NCBI GenBank assembly: GCA_039208045.1
Contig: JBCCRH010000349.1
Coordinates: 1-6,721, forward strand
Length of the DNA stretch: 6,721 bases
Reading direction: 5' to 3'
From: JBCCRH01 sp039208045
GTDB taxonomy: Bacteria > Bacteroidota > Bacteroidia > Chitinophagales > Saprospiraceae
Of the stretch, positions 1 through 6,596 are shown one piece after another; position 1 is the first letter of the stretch, and each line of letters begins with the position of its first letter. Both the position numbers and the translations under genes were made by a program. A model generated the notes under the pieces. It was not told the DNA's origin. It made no database searches and was given only the letters and a program-made list of their open reading frames with translations.

Positions 1-46
1 GAGTGGATAGCATCTGTTTTTTCTGTTAAATTGATAAATGTATATT

Positions 47-77
47 ATTGTAGATATATCGAAATTGATTACTTTAG
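47..77 (+). promoter_or_regulatory. candidate Bacteroidota-type promoter for xisHI
   Basis: ATTG at 47-50 is followed, after 19 bases, by TACTTTAG at 70-77. The Bacteroidota primary sigma consensus is TTTG, about 19 bases, then TAnnTTTG. The -7 box therefore matches five of its six fixed positions and the -33 box three of four, with the expected spacing. Transcription would start around 82-85 and leave a leader of about 60 nt before the xisH ATG. The region is AT-rich, so a chance match is quite possible. No operator repeat is visible nearby. Confidence 0.25.
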
Positions 78-145
78 AGATGGTATCAGCCCTCTTTTGA
101 AACTATGTATTATAAAGTTCAGTTTTATGATTGGAAATTTGAGTA

Positions 146-559
146 ATGGCAAGAGATAAGTATCATAGCACGGTTGTAGAAGCTTTAGAAAAAGAAGGAT
201 GGATTATTACAGATGATCCGTTATATCTAGATATAGTCACGACAACCTTAGAGGTTGATCTAGGTGCAGAACGTCTAATTGCTGCCACAAAAGGGAGTGA
301 GAAAATCGCTATTGAAATCAAAAGTTTCGTTGGAGTATCTCGCATCGCTGATTTCTATAAAGCACTTGGACAGTTCAACTACTACTTTTTGATTATGGAA
401 GAAGAAGAACCTGAGCGGGAATTATATTTGGCTATTCCTGAAGAAGCGTATAAGGATTTATTAAAAGAGCCCACTAACCAAAAAATAATTAGCCGCTTTA
501 GATTGAAGCTGATTATCTATGATGTACATAAAAACGAAATTATAAAATGGATAAAGTAG
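146..559 (+). CDS. xisH: XisH family protein (PD-(D/E)XK nuclease-like fold)
   Basis: This 137-residue protein is a full-length member of the XisH family (usual length about 138). Family hallmarks are visible along the chain: an N-terminal RDKYH..V..AL..EGW segment (3-19), TDDPLYL (22-28), VDLGAERL (37-44), IAIEIKSF (54-61), ALGQ (73-76) and ELYLAIPEE near the middle. Solved XisH structures have a restriction-endonuclease-like fold. Asp38 with Glu57-Ile58-Lys59 fits the D...ExK catalytic signature, so an active nuclease site is possible but untested. In Anabaena, XisH and XisI are needed for fdxN-element excision together with the recombinase XisF. No recombinase is present here, so that role is unlikely. 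An accessory role, perhaps toxin-antitoxin-like with the xisI product, is inference. The ATG start is supported by the conserved N-terminus. The ribosome-binding sequence is weak, as is usual in the phylum. GC is low (about 36% by hand count). The family call is secure; the function is not. Confidence 0.93.
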   Translation: MARDKYHSTVVEALEKEGWIITDDPLYLDIVTTTLEVDLGAERLIAATKGSEKIAIEIKSFVGVSRIADFYKALGQFNYYFLIMEEEEPERELYLAIPEEAYKDLLKEPTNQKIISRFRLKLIIYDVHKNEIIKWIK

Positions 560-888
560 CCAGACATAAAAAAATAGCAAAAGAAGTCTTAGAGGAAGTA
601 GCTGCCATTCGTACCAAATCTCGTTTTGTGATGCGCACACAGAAGCTGTATGATGATATACATGGTCAGTACATGCTACATAAGTACGGCTGGAAAAGGT
701 CAAGTCGTATTTATGGTATGATCGCTCATTTGGAAATTGCAGAAGATGGTAAAATTTGGCTGCATCACGATGGTACGGGCTTAGAGCTAGCCTATGTTTT
801 AGTCAATAAAGGTATCTCAAAAAAAGATATAGTACTGGCATTTCAGCCGGAGTATGCCAGGGAAGACCTTGGCTTCGCACTCGCCTAA
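547..888 (+). CDS. xisI: XisI family protein, partner of XisH
   Basis: This 113-residue protein matches the XisI family (usual length about 111) over its whole length. Recognisable blocks are an N-terminal helix with I10..VLEE, YGW (47-49), R54, H61 in the AHLEIAEDGKIW block (60-71), DGT (75-77), the stretch GISKKDIVLAF (89-99) and a closing GFALA (109-113). Many relatives have a glutamate after DGT where this one has Gly78. XisI is small and soluble with no catalytic motif, and it is almost always encoded directly after xisH, so a complex or an antidote-like relationship is plausible but inferred. The ATG lies inside the end of xisH and the two genes overlap by 13 nt, which suggests translational coupling and fixed stoichiometry. 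GC is about 40% by hand count, still below the following gene. The stop is 15 nt from the convergent stop of the hybrid regulator, and no clear terminator lies between them. Confidence 0.93.
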   Translation: MDKVARHKKIAKEVLEEVAAIRTKSRFVMRTQKLYDDIHGQYMLHKYGWKRSSRIYGMIAHLEIAEDGKIWLHHDGTGLELAYVLVNKGISKKDIVLAFQPEYAREDLGFALA

Positions 889-903
889 ATTATCACATTC
901 GTT

Positions 904-3900
904 TTACTGTAGGTACTCCGAAGGAGACTTCCCAAATCGCTTTTTAAAATTCCTGGAGAAGTTTTTAGTGTCTTTAAAGCCTACCTCGTAGGCGACTTGC
1001 TTGACTGAGGTGGTCGTATCGGCATCGATCAGTAAATCCCTGGCGCGATTGAGGCGTACTTCCTTGATGTACTGATTGGGGGTAAGGCCGGTCAGTCGCT
1101 TGATTTTTTGGAAAAGCTGGGTGCGTCCGATAAATAAGGCTTGAGCGACTTTATCCGCAGATAGCTTAAAATCGCCAAGGCTAGCTTGGAGTACGTCTTC
1201 TAATTGCACTAGCCATTCGCTATCGGCTGGGCTGATCGTAGCTGCTTCTTTTGCCGTAGTGGTACCTTCTTGGTCCATTTCGTGTAGATAGCTGCGTCGA
1301 TGTGCTGCATTGGACAGCAAATTTTCTATGCGCACCAGCAATTCTTCTTCGTCAAAGGGTTTGAGTAGGTAATCGTCCACGCCAATACGCAGGGCCGTGA
1401 GCTTATCCTTACTCTCTGCTCGTGCGGTGAGCATAATAATGGGAATCGTCCTAAAGGAAGCGTTAGCTTTGAGGGCTGTCACCAATTGGAAGCCGTCCAA
1501 TACGGGCATCATCACATCCGAGAGGATCAGGTTGGGCTGGGGGTGCTGTTGCTGTTCATTTTCTAAAAGCATCGCTAAAGCGACTTGCCCATTTTTAGCC
1601 GTTTGGATATTGTAATGGGGTGCCAGTAGCAGCTGTAAATAGTCTCTCAAGGCGCGATTATCTTCTACGACGAGTACGGATTCGTCGTGGTCTACCCTAG
1701 GCGATTCGAGCGGGGTGCTCTCGATCGTTTTTGCCGTAATTGCTGCCAAGGCTTCTTCCTCATGCGCTTCGACCATGCCTAGCACTTCCTTTCGGGGAAT
1801 TTGTAGAAAAAACGTGCTACCCACTTTCCATTCACTTGCTGCCCACAGCTTACCATCCATAAGCTTCGCGTATTCTCTAGATAAAGCTAAACCAATACCA
1901 GTGCCACCTTCGGTGGGCGCCTGTTTTTGGTTCGATTGATAAAAACGATCAAACACCTTGGGCAAATCATCTGAATGGATGCCCCTCCCCGTATCTGTTA
2001 CCCTGATTTGGAGGAGCTTGGCTTCGTATTGTACGACTACCTCTATCTGTCCACCTGCTGGCGTAAACTTAATGGCGTTGGACAGTAGATTATTTAGAAT
2101 GACTTCCAATTTATCTTGGTCGAGCAATACTTGTAGCTCTTGCTCGGCTTGATACGCAAAGGAAAAACGAATCCCTTCCTGCTGTGCATGCGATTCAAAA
2201 TTGGACACCAACCGACGAATAAAGGGAAACAGCACCACTGCTTCTTCCTGAAGCTCCATCCTATCAGCTTCCATTTTGGATAAATCCAGAATCGACCCCA
2301 CTAATTTTAGAAGCTGTTGCCCACTTTGATTAGCTTTTTCCAGCATCGTACCATCCTGTTGATCTAGTCTCCCTCGCTTTAAGATGGATTGGACGGGGCC
2401 TAAAATGAGGGTGAGCGGGGTGCGCAACTCGTGCGATACATTTGCAAAAAATCGAGATTTGGTCTGGTAGAGTGCTTGCAGCTTCTCCGCTTGCTGCTGA
2501 ATGGTTGCCGTTCTTTTTTGGACTTCTTTACGCAAGTATAGCTGCTGGGCCTGTAGCCGCTGTGTCCGCCAATAAATACCAGTCATTGTTGATACCACCC
2601 CAAGCAGTACCATCAGTAGCCAAAACCACCATTGCAAATAAAAAGGCCTGAGCACCCGCACCGGTACTTCCAGTACCTTGGTAAATTGTCCATTCGACAT
2701 CGAGGCTTTGATTTCCAGTATTTGCCTGCCATACGGAATGCCACTGATGGAAAGTTCATTGCTCTTAGCCACTGTCCATGCCGCATCGACCCCTTTTAAG
2801 CGATACTGATATACCACATCCGATAGATAGCTGGGCTGATTCAAGGTAAGGAGCAGCGTAAAAAAGCGGTCGCCCGACTCCATACGTATCTGCTGTGTTT
2901 GGTAAAAATCAGTCGTGATATTTTCTAGTCGATTAGAGGTAGCCAGGTATTGCTCTACTTGCAGTATGACTACTTCGGTTGGCGTTTCCGCAAAATTGGC
3001 TTTCGCAAAGTCTTTGGGCCGAACGACCGTCACCCCATCTACACTGCCAAAATAAAGGGTGCTATCGGCATCCTGAAAGTGAGAAATCCGATTAAATTCG
3101 TCCGAGGAAGTGCCATCTGCTGGCAAGTACACTCGGAATAGCTTGGTGGCTTTGTCGAATTGGATAAGGCCATTATCGGTACTCAGCCACAAATTATGGT
3201 ACGCATCTGGATAAACACTATGTACCGTGTTGGAACGATTGCGATGTAAGGGATAGACTTCGCTCTCTCCTTTTTCGGGCCACCAGTGCACCAATCCTTT
3301 TTTGCCGGTTGCCAGCCAATAGGAAGCATCTGTCGCATCGTAATACAAATGTCGAATATCAGTAACAGGGAGCTGAAACTGGCCTTTTCCCTCTTTCCAG
3401 TAGCGCGCGAGCACGCCCTTTTGGGGATGCCATTCGTACAAGCCACTTCTAGCACACAAGAGCACCTTACCGTCTTCTTTTGGGTAAAAATGGTAGATGG
3501 GATGATCTGCTAGTTCAGGAAAAGCGTGGTAAGCAGCTGGTGTTACACTCCCCGTATTGTTATCAAAAGCATGCAATCCATACCAGCTATACCAGAGTTG
3601 ATCTTGCTCGTCTTGGTAAAAGGACCAAATCTCTTGGCTGCTTGGCACCTCCATTTCTACTTGCTCCTTCGTTACCACATTCAACATAGCAATGCCTGGG
3701 TTACTTCCATACCAGAGCGTATCTCCAGCTAAGTAACCCCCTATGCCCGAAGCGTCCACTCTCGAAGTCTGTCCATTCTTTTTATCCAGCTCGTAGATGC
3801 CTTGATAAGCATTGAAATACAGATGGGTTGGATTTCCGGTGATCCCCCTAAAGCTTATATTCTGGTCGGTAAGGTAGGTGTTGAACAGATTTTTGTGCAG

Positions 3901-4986
3901 ATTAAGCTGATACAATCCCTCCCCATTGCTAACCCAAAAAATGCCATAGTCGTTAGTAATTCCCACTATATCAAAGGCATTCTTGACACCATCTAGATAA
4001 GTCAGGTGCATCAATTCGCCATTAGCACGGATGATAAAAAATACCTGTCGGAAAGCCATCGCAAACGCATCATACTTGGGAATATATTTCAACCTCCATG
4101 TCTCAATCTCCTTATCTGTCGTCCTTGGATAAAGTTGTCGAATTAGGCGTTTATGATGATCCCAAATCCTCAGTTTTCCAGTACTATCGAGTTGTTGTAC
4201 CTCTAGTGCTCGCCTACCCAGCTCTGTATAAAGCCATAATACTCCTACTTCTTTAGGATAGCCATACACCGTACAGAAGGCGATACTATCAATAGAACCT
4301 ACTAAGGATACCGTTTGTGAGAGATTTCCTGCTTGATCAAATTGCTGAAAATGCGCCGTTTCCCACTCAAATAAGATATGTCCCCGATTAGGATCACCGC
4401 TGTAGAAAAAACCATCGGGTATCGTTTTCTTTAGCAAAAATTCCCTTTGCGCATTCACTTCATAAAGCGCCGTGCTGTCTTCCTGCTGTACATGTAGAAA
4501 AAGAGACGAAGTCTGAGGCTCTATTCTAAAATTGGTGATCTTATCTTTCGAAAAGGGCGGCTGATAAGCCTCCCACGGGATAATGCGCTCTTCAATGGTA
4601 TGAAAAATGCTAATATCACCAAAGGTATTGTAGCCATTACTATCAGTGTGTTCACACCACAATTCATCCCCAATCAGCACCAAGAAACGCAGCTTATTAG
4701 GATGCGCCCCCTGATCTAGGGCATATAACTTAAAGGTTTCACCATCAAAGCGCAGCAATCCACCATCCGTACTCATCCAAACCACCCCACGGCGATCTGT
4801 AACCACCATTTTGGGTGGCAGACCAGCAAGCTTCTCTTCCGCATCAAAATATTGAATAGTAGAAGTATACGTACTCGGGCTAGCAATAGGCTGCCCTGTC
4901 ACTATGGAGACAACAAGAAGCTGGAATATCAGAAATGCTATGTAGCGCCTGTAAATTTGCAATGGGCTATGATCCTCGTTTTTCAA
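904..4986 (-). CDS. hybrid two-component system: sensor kinase/receiver/AraC regulator
   Basis: This 1360-residue protein contains a whole signalling pathway. A signal peptide or membrane anchor (about 11-32, after Arg13-Arg14) leads to a large periplasmic sensor (about 40-710) with two-component-propeller blades, seen as GVVWMSTDGGLLRF (67-80), GIFWVSNGEGLYQL (348-361) and NLWLSTDNGLIQF (598-610). A Y_Y_Y domain (about 715-778) contains YQYRLKGVDAAW. A membrane helix (about 785-805) and a short coiled coil follow. HisKA carries SHELRTPL with phospho-acceptor His852. HATPase has the N box (Asn966, Asn970), DTGRG (998-1002) and GGTGIGL (1027-1033). The receiver has Glu1108/Asp1109, phospho-acceptor Asp1157, Thr1187 and Lys1209. 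An AraC-type HTH ends the protein (about 1263-1360). All key residues are present, so it should be active. Family members usually sense glycans and control polysaccharide-utilisation loci, but no SusC/SusD or glycosidase gene is visible here. The start is TTG: in-frame stops lie just upstream, the next Met is residue 60, and that start would remove the signal peptide. TTG at codon 9 is an alternative. Confidence 0.95.
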   Translation of the reverse strand: MKNEDHSPLQIYRRYIAFLIFQLLVVSIVTGQPIASPSTYTSTIQYFDAEEKLAGLPPKMVVTDRRGVVWMSTDGGLLRFDGETFKLYALDQGAHPNKLRFLVLIGDELWCEHTDSNGYNTFGDISIFHTIEERIIPWEAYQPPFSKDKITNFRIEPQTSSLFLHVQQEDSTALYEVNAQREFLLKKTIPDGFFYSGDPNRGHILFEWETAHFQQFDQAGNLSQTVSLVGSIDSIAFCTVYGYPKEVGVLWLYTELGRRALEVQQLDSTGKLRIWDHHKRLIRQLYPRTTDKEIETWRLKYIPKYDAFAMAFRQVFFIIRANGELMHLTYLDGVKNAFDIVGITNDYGIFWVSNGEGLYQLNLHKNLFNTYLTDQNISFRGITGNPTHLYFNAYQGIYELDKKNGQTSRVDASGIGGYLAGDTLWYGSNPGIAMLNVVTKEQVEMEVPSSQEIWSFYQDEQDQLWYSWYGLHAFDNNTGSVTPAAYHAFPELADHPIYHFYPKEDGKVLLCARSGLYEWHPQKGVLARYWKEGKGQFQLPVTDIRHLYYDATDASYWLATGKKGLVHWWPEKGESEVYPLHRNRSNTVHSVYPDAYHNLWLSTDNGLIQFDKATKLFRVYLPADGTSSDEFNRISHFQDADSTLYFGSVDGVTVVRPKDFAKANFAETPTEVVILQVEQYLATSNRLENITTDFYQTQQIRMESGDRFFTLLLTLNQPSYLSDVVYQYRLKGVDAAWTVAKSNELSISGIPYGRQILEIKASMSNGQFTKVLEVPVRVLRPFYLQWWFWLLMVLLGVVSTMTGIYWRTQRLQAQQLYLRKEVQKRTATIQQQAEKLQALYQTKSRFFANVSHELRTPLTLILGPVQSILKRGRLDQQDGTMLEKANQSGQQLLKLVGSILDLSKMEADRMELQEEAVVLFPFIRRLVSNFESHAQQEGIRFSFAYQAEQELQVLLDQDKLEVILNNLLSNAIKFTPAGGQIEVVVQYEAKLLQIRVTDTGRGIHSDDLPKVFDRFYQSNQKQAPTEGGTGIGLALSREYAKLMDGKLWAASEWKVGSTFFLQIPRKEVLGMVEAHEEEALAAITAKTIESTPLESPRVDHDESVLVVEDNRALRDYLQLLLAPHYNIQTAKNGQVALAMLLENEQQQHPQPNLILSDVMMPVLDGFQLVTALKANASFRTIPIIMLTARAESKDKLTALRIGVDDYLLKPFDEEELLVRIENLLSNAAHRRSYLHEMDQEGTTTAKEAATISPADSEWLVQLEDVLQASLGDFKLSADKVAQALFIGRTQLFQKIKRLTGLTPNQYIKEVRLNRARDLLIDADTTTSVKQVAYEVGFKDTKNFSRNFKKRFGKSPSEYLQ

Positions 4987-5042
4987 TTTTTCCTATCACT
5001 CCTGCAAATTTAGGAAATAGCTTGTAAATTGGAGGTCATAGC
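4966..5042 (-). promoter_or_regulatory. nested dyad over the regulator's start, with -7 motif and SD
   Basis: Three inverted-repeat pairs nest around about 5003-5007. The outer pair is GCTATGATCCTC (4966-4977) with GAGGTCATAGC (5032-5042), 11 pairs with one bulged base. The middle pair is CAATTT (4984-4989) with AAATTG (5026-5031). The inner pair is TTTCCTA (4989-4995) with TAGGAAA (5011-5017). The middle pair's left half contains the TTG start codon (minus strand 4986-4984). On the minus strand the centre reads TAAATTTG (5012-5005), a perfect TAnnTTTG -7 box, followed by AGGAG (5003-4999) and TAGGA (4995-4991) as ribosome-binding candidates. No good -33 TTTG sits at the right distance. Two readings compete. 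One is a DNA dyad acting as an operator over a promoter with a very short leader. The other, if transcription begins further upstream, is an mRNA hairpin that exposes AGGAG in its loop and holds the TTG in its stem. The repeats are seen; the function is inferred. Confidence 0.5.
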
Positions 5043-5101
5043 TGGCTTGGTGGGGCTACGAAGTAAGAGCGAACGCGTTTTTTGTTAAATACTAATAAGC
5101 G

Positions 5102-5770
5102 CTAGAGCGAAAACAAAGCCCCAACCGTAATACCAATCCCCCTATTACTCACATCAGCATCATCCGTATCATCATCATTGAGGTTAGTAATGCCCAAGAG
5201 GTAGCGGACGTCCAAGAAAAACTCGGGTAAGTTTTCGATCGGTACGACTAGGCCCCCTCCAAAGGTAAAGCCGAAGTCAAAGCGATTAAAGCCTGATTCG
5301 TCCTCTCCGAGTTCGAGGTCTGTCTCTGTTTCGACCGTAGTTCCACCGACATTAACTTCTGATTTGACAATACCGCTCATCGCATAGCCGACGTAAGGGC
5401 CAATACCGAGATATCCACCTACTGTCTCGCCCAGGTATTTATATTTTACCAAGGCGTTAATATCGAGGTAGTTCAAGCGGAGTACGGCTTTATCATCAAA
5501 GGAGGAATCTTCCGATTCTGCTAGTAGTCCTTTCTGAATAAAGCTGATCTCAGGCTGAATAAACAATCGATCTTTAAGTGGAATTTCAGCTACGGCGCCA
5601 ATGTTTAAGAAGGTAGCATACCTAAGGTCTACATCATCATCGTCTCCCAGTGGGAAGCCGTTCAGGGTAGCAATATTGATCCCTGCTTTGGGGCCAATAC
5701 TGATCTGAGCATCTACCTGGTAATAACTTACCATGGCAAGGAAAAAGATAAAAGTGGCAAATTTTTTCAT
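5102..5770 (-). CDS. outer-membrane beta-barrel protein, PorT-like (OMP_b-brl_2 type)
   Basis: This 222-residue protein starts with a clear Sec signal peptide (Lys2-Lys3, hydrophobic 4-17) cleaved after VDA at 21, leaving Gln22. The mature part has short alternating beta strands rich in Gly and aromatic residues: KAGINIAT (28-35), IGAVAEI (57-63), QPEISFIQKG (72-81), NYLDINALVKYKY (100-112), GGYLGIGPYVGY (118-129), FGGGLVVP (170-177) and DVRY (187-190). It ends in ALFSL as a closing strand. This fits an eight-stranded barrel of the PorT-like/OMP_b-brl_2 type found throughout the Bacteroidota. Acidic stretches, DDDD at 43-46 and DDDTDDAD at 199-206, probably lie in surface loops or turns and might bind cations. 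It is a diverged tandem paralogue of the next gene upstream, which ends 76 nt before this ATG, so the two are probably co-transcribed. No Shine-Dalgarno sequence precedes the start, which is normal for the phylum. Substrate and partners are unknown. Confidence 0.85.
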   Translation of the reverse strand: MKKFATFIFFLAMVSYYQVDAQISIGPKAGINIATLNGFPLGDDDDVDLRYATFLNIGAVAEIPLKDRLFIQPEISFIQKGLLAESEDSSFDDKAVLRLNYLDINALVKYKYLGETVGGYLGIGPYVGYAMSGIVKSEVNVGGTTVETETDLELGEDESGFNRFDFGFTFGGGLVVPIENLPEFFLDVRYLLGITNLNDDDTDDADVSNRGIGITVGALFSL

Positions 5771-5846
5771 TGTAATTGGTTTTTATTAAACACAAATAAA
5801 GAATATTTCTGCCACTTTGTTTTTACTTTAACGCTTCTCTGTAGTT

Positions 5847-6536
5847 CTACTCTTTGTCTTTAAATGAGAGTAGTGCCCCAACGGTCATGCTCACCCCTCG
5901 GTTTCTGGCGTCCAGAGCACCAACAAAGCCGGGGTTCCAAAAATCTGTAAACCCTTGTACATATCGAACATCTATGAAGGGCTCTAATTGGGCGCTCAAA
6001 GGCAAGACTAAGCCTCCTCCCACTGCAACGCTAAATTCCCACCGGTTGAAGACCTCCATTGAAACATCAATATCTGATGAGCTGTCTATTTCTTGACCTA
6101 TTATGGTACCTTCAGCAGTCATTTTGCCACTAAGCAAGTAGCCCAGCTGTGGCCCAGCTACTAAATAGCCCCCGATCTTTTCACCTCTATACTTGAACTT
6201 AGCTAGTGCTGCAATATCCAGGTAATTATATCGATCGGTCGTTTTAATATCCGTACCTTGATTTTCATCATCTTTCCAGCTTATCCCCCTCTGTATAAAG
6301 CTGACTTCCGGCTGAAGGTAGAAAAACTTGGTCAAGCCGATTTCGGCAACTGCGCCAATAGTTAGTCCAACCAATGGCAAGTCATCAATTGGTTCTCCGT
6401 TCACATCCGTAAAAAAAGCGTAATCATCAATCGTGGCTATATTAACCCCAGCTTTGGCGCCTATTGCAAGTTGAGCAAACGAAACAGTGGCAGTACTCAA
6501 CAGCACTACTATACAAGAGAGTATATACTTTTTCAT
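5847..6536 (-). CDS. outer-membrane beta-barrel protein, PorT-like, tandem paralogue
   Basis: This 229-residue protein begins at the ATG whose product starts MKKYILSC. That start gives a normal signal peptide (hydrophobic 4-18, cleavage after SFA at 21, leaving Gln22), exactly matching the neighbouring paralogue. An in-frame TTG ten codons further upstream is open but would add a non-conserved leader. Shared blocks with the neighbour are KAGVNIAT (28-35), IGAVAEI (60-66), QPEVSFIQRG (75-84), NYLDIAALAKFKY (104-116), GGYL..GP..GY (122-133), a GGGLV.P strand, DVRY and a final NRGVSMTVGALLSF. Differences cluster in the predicted loops, as expected of surface-exposed segments. Unlike the neighbour, four charged residues (KDKE) follow the final aromatic strand, where most barrels end on or near an aromatic residue. 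The family is that of small PorT-like outer-membrane barrels, and the transported or bound molecule cannot be deduced. It is probably the first gene of a unit with the next barrel downstream. Confidence 0.85.
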   Translation of the reverse strand: MKKYILSCIVVLLSTATVSFAQLAIGAKAGVNIATIDDYAFFTDVNGEPIDDLPLVGLTIGAVAEIGLTKFFYLQPEVSFIQRGISWKDDENQGTDIKTTDRYNYLDIAALAKFKYRGEKIGGYLVAGPQLGYLLSGKMTAEGTIIGQEIDSSSDIDVSMEVFNRWEFSVAVGGGLVLPLSAQLEPFIDVRYVQGFTDFWNPGFVGALDARNRGVSMTVGALLSFKDKE

Positions 6537-6563
6537 GGTGGTATACAATTTATTGTTTTGTAA

Positions 6564-6596
6564 CAAAATAAGTTTTAGGGCTACGCGGATTACAAA
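6564..6596 (-). promoter_or_regulatory. candidate promoter for the barrel genes
   Basis: On the minus strand TTTG (6596-6593) is followed after 21 bases by TTATTTTG (6571-6564), one mismatch from TAnnTTTG. Transcription would begin near 6556-6560, about 20 nt before the preferred ATG at 6536. The -33 box lies inside the left arm of the inverted repeat at 6581-6668, so the repeat may have contributed the promoter. Short AT-rich matches like this are common, so this is a candidate only. Confidence 0.25.

Noticed and set aside
101..125. Small inverted repeat AAACT...AGTTT upstream of xisH.
   Set aside because: Five base pairs in AT-rich sequence is expected by chance.
1..159. An open plus-strand frame from the left edge to TAA at 159, overlapping the xisH start by 14 nt.
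   Set aside because: About 52 codons without a stop is not impossible in AT-rich DNA. The translation has no recognisable motif and the reading has no visible start. It could be the end of an upstream gene, but nothing supports this beyond openness.
461..703. Minus-strand 80-codon frame across the xisH-xisI junction.
   Set aside because: It is antisense to two well-supported family members and has a low-complexity hydrophobic translation.
889..903. Possible bidirectional terminator between the convergent xisI and regulator stops.
   Set aside because: Only 15 bases separate the stops and no stem of useful length is visible there.
1397..3996. Several plus-strand and out-of-frame open frames of 60-90 codons inside the regulator gene.
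   Set aside because: They overlap a strongly conserved coding region, have no recognisable domains, and look like shadows of the regulator's codons.
5053..5079. GGGCTACG followed by GC-rich sequence and the palindrome AACGCGTT before a T run, somewhat like the start of the repeat at 6578.
   Set aside because: Only the first eight bases match the repeat and the palindrome is too short for a hairpin. It is probably coincidence, or at most a decayed remnant.
5793..5800. TTTATTTG on the minus strand as a -7 box for the shorter barrel gene.
   Set aside because: No TTTG or TTG lies at the right distance upstream, and the gene is probably co-transcribed with the barrel gene 76 nt before it.
6537..6566. 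A longer second barrel gene starting at TTG 6566.
   Set aside because: The extra ten residues precede a complete signal peptide that begins at the ATG 6536, match nothing in the paralogue, and overlap the candidate promoter.
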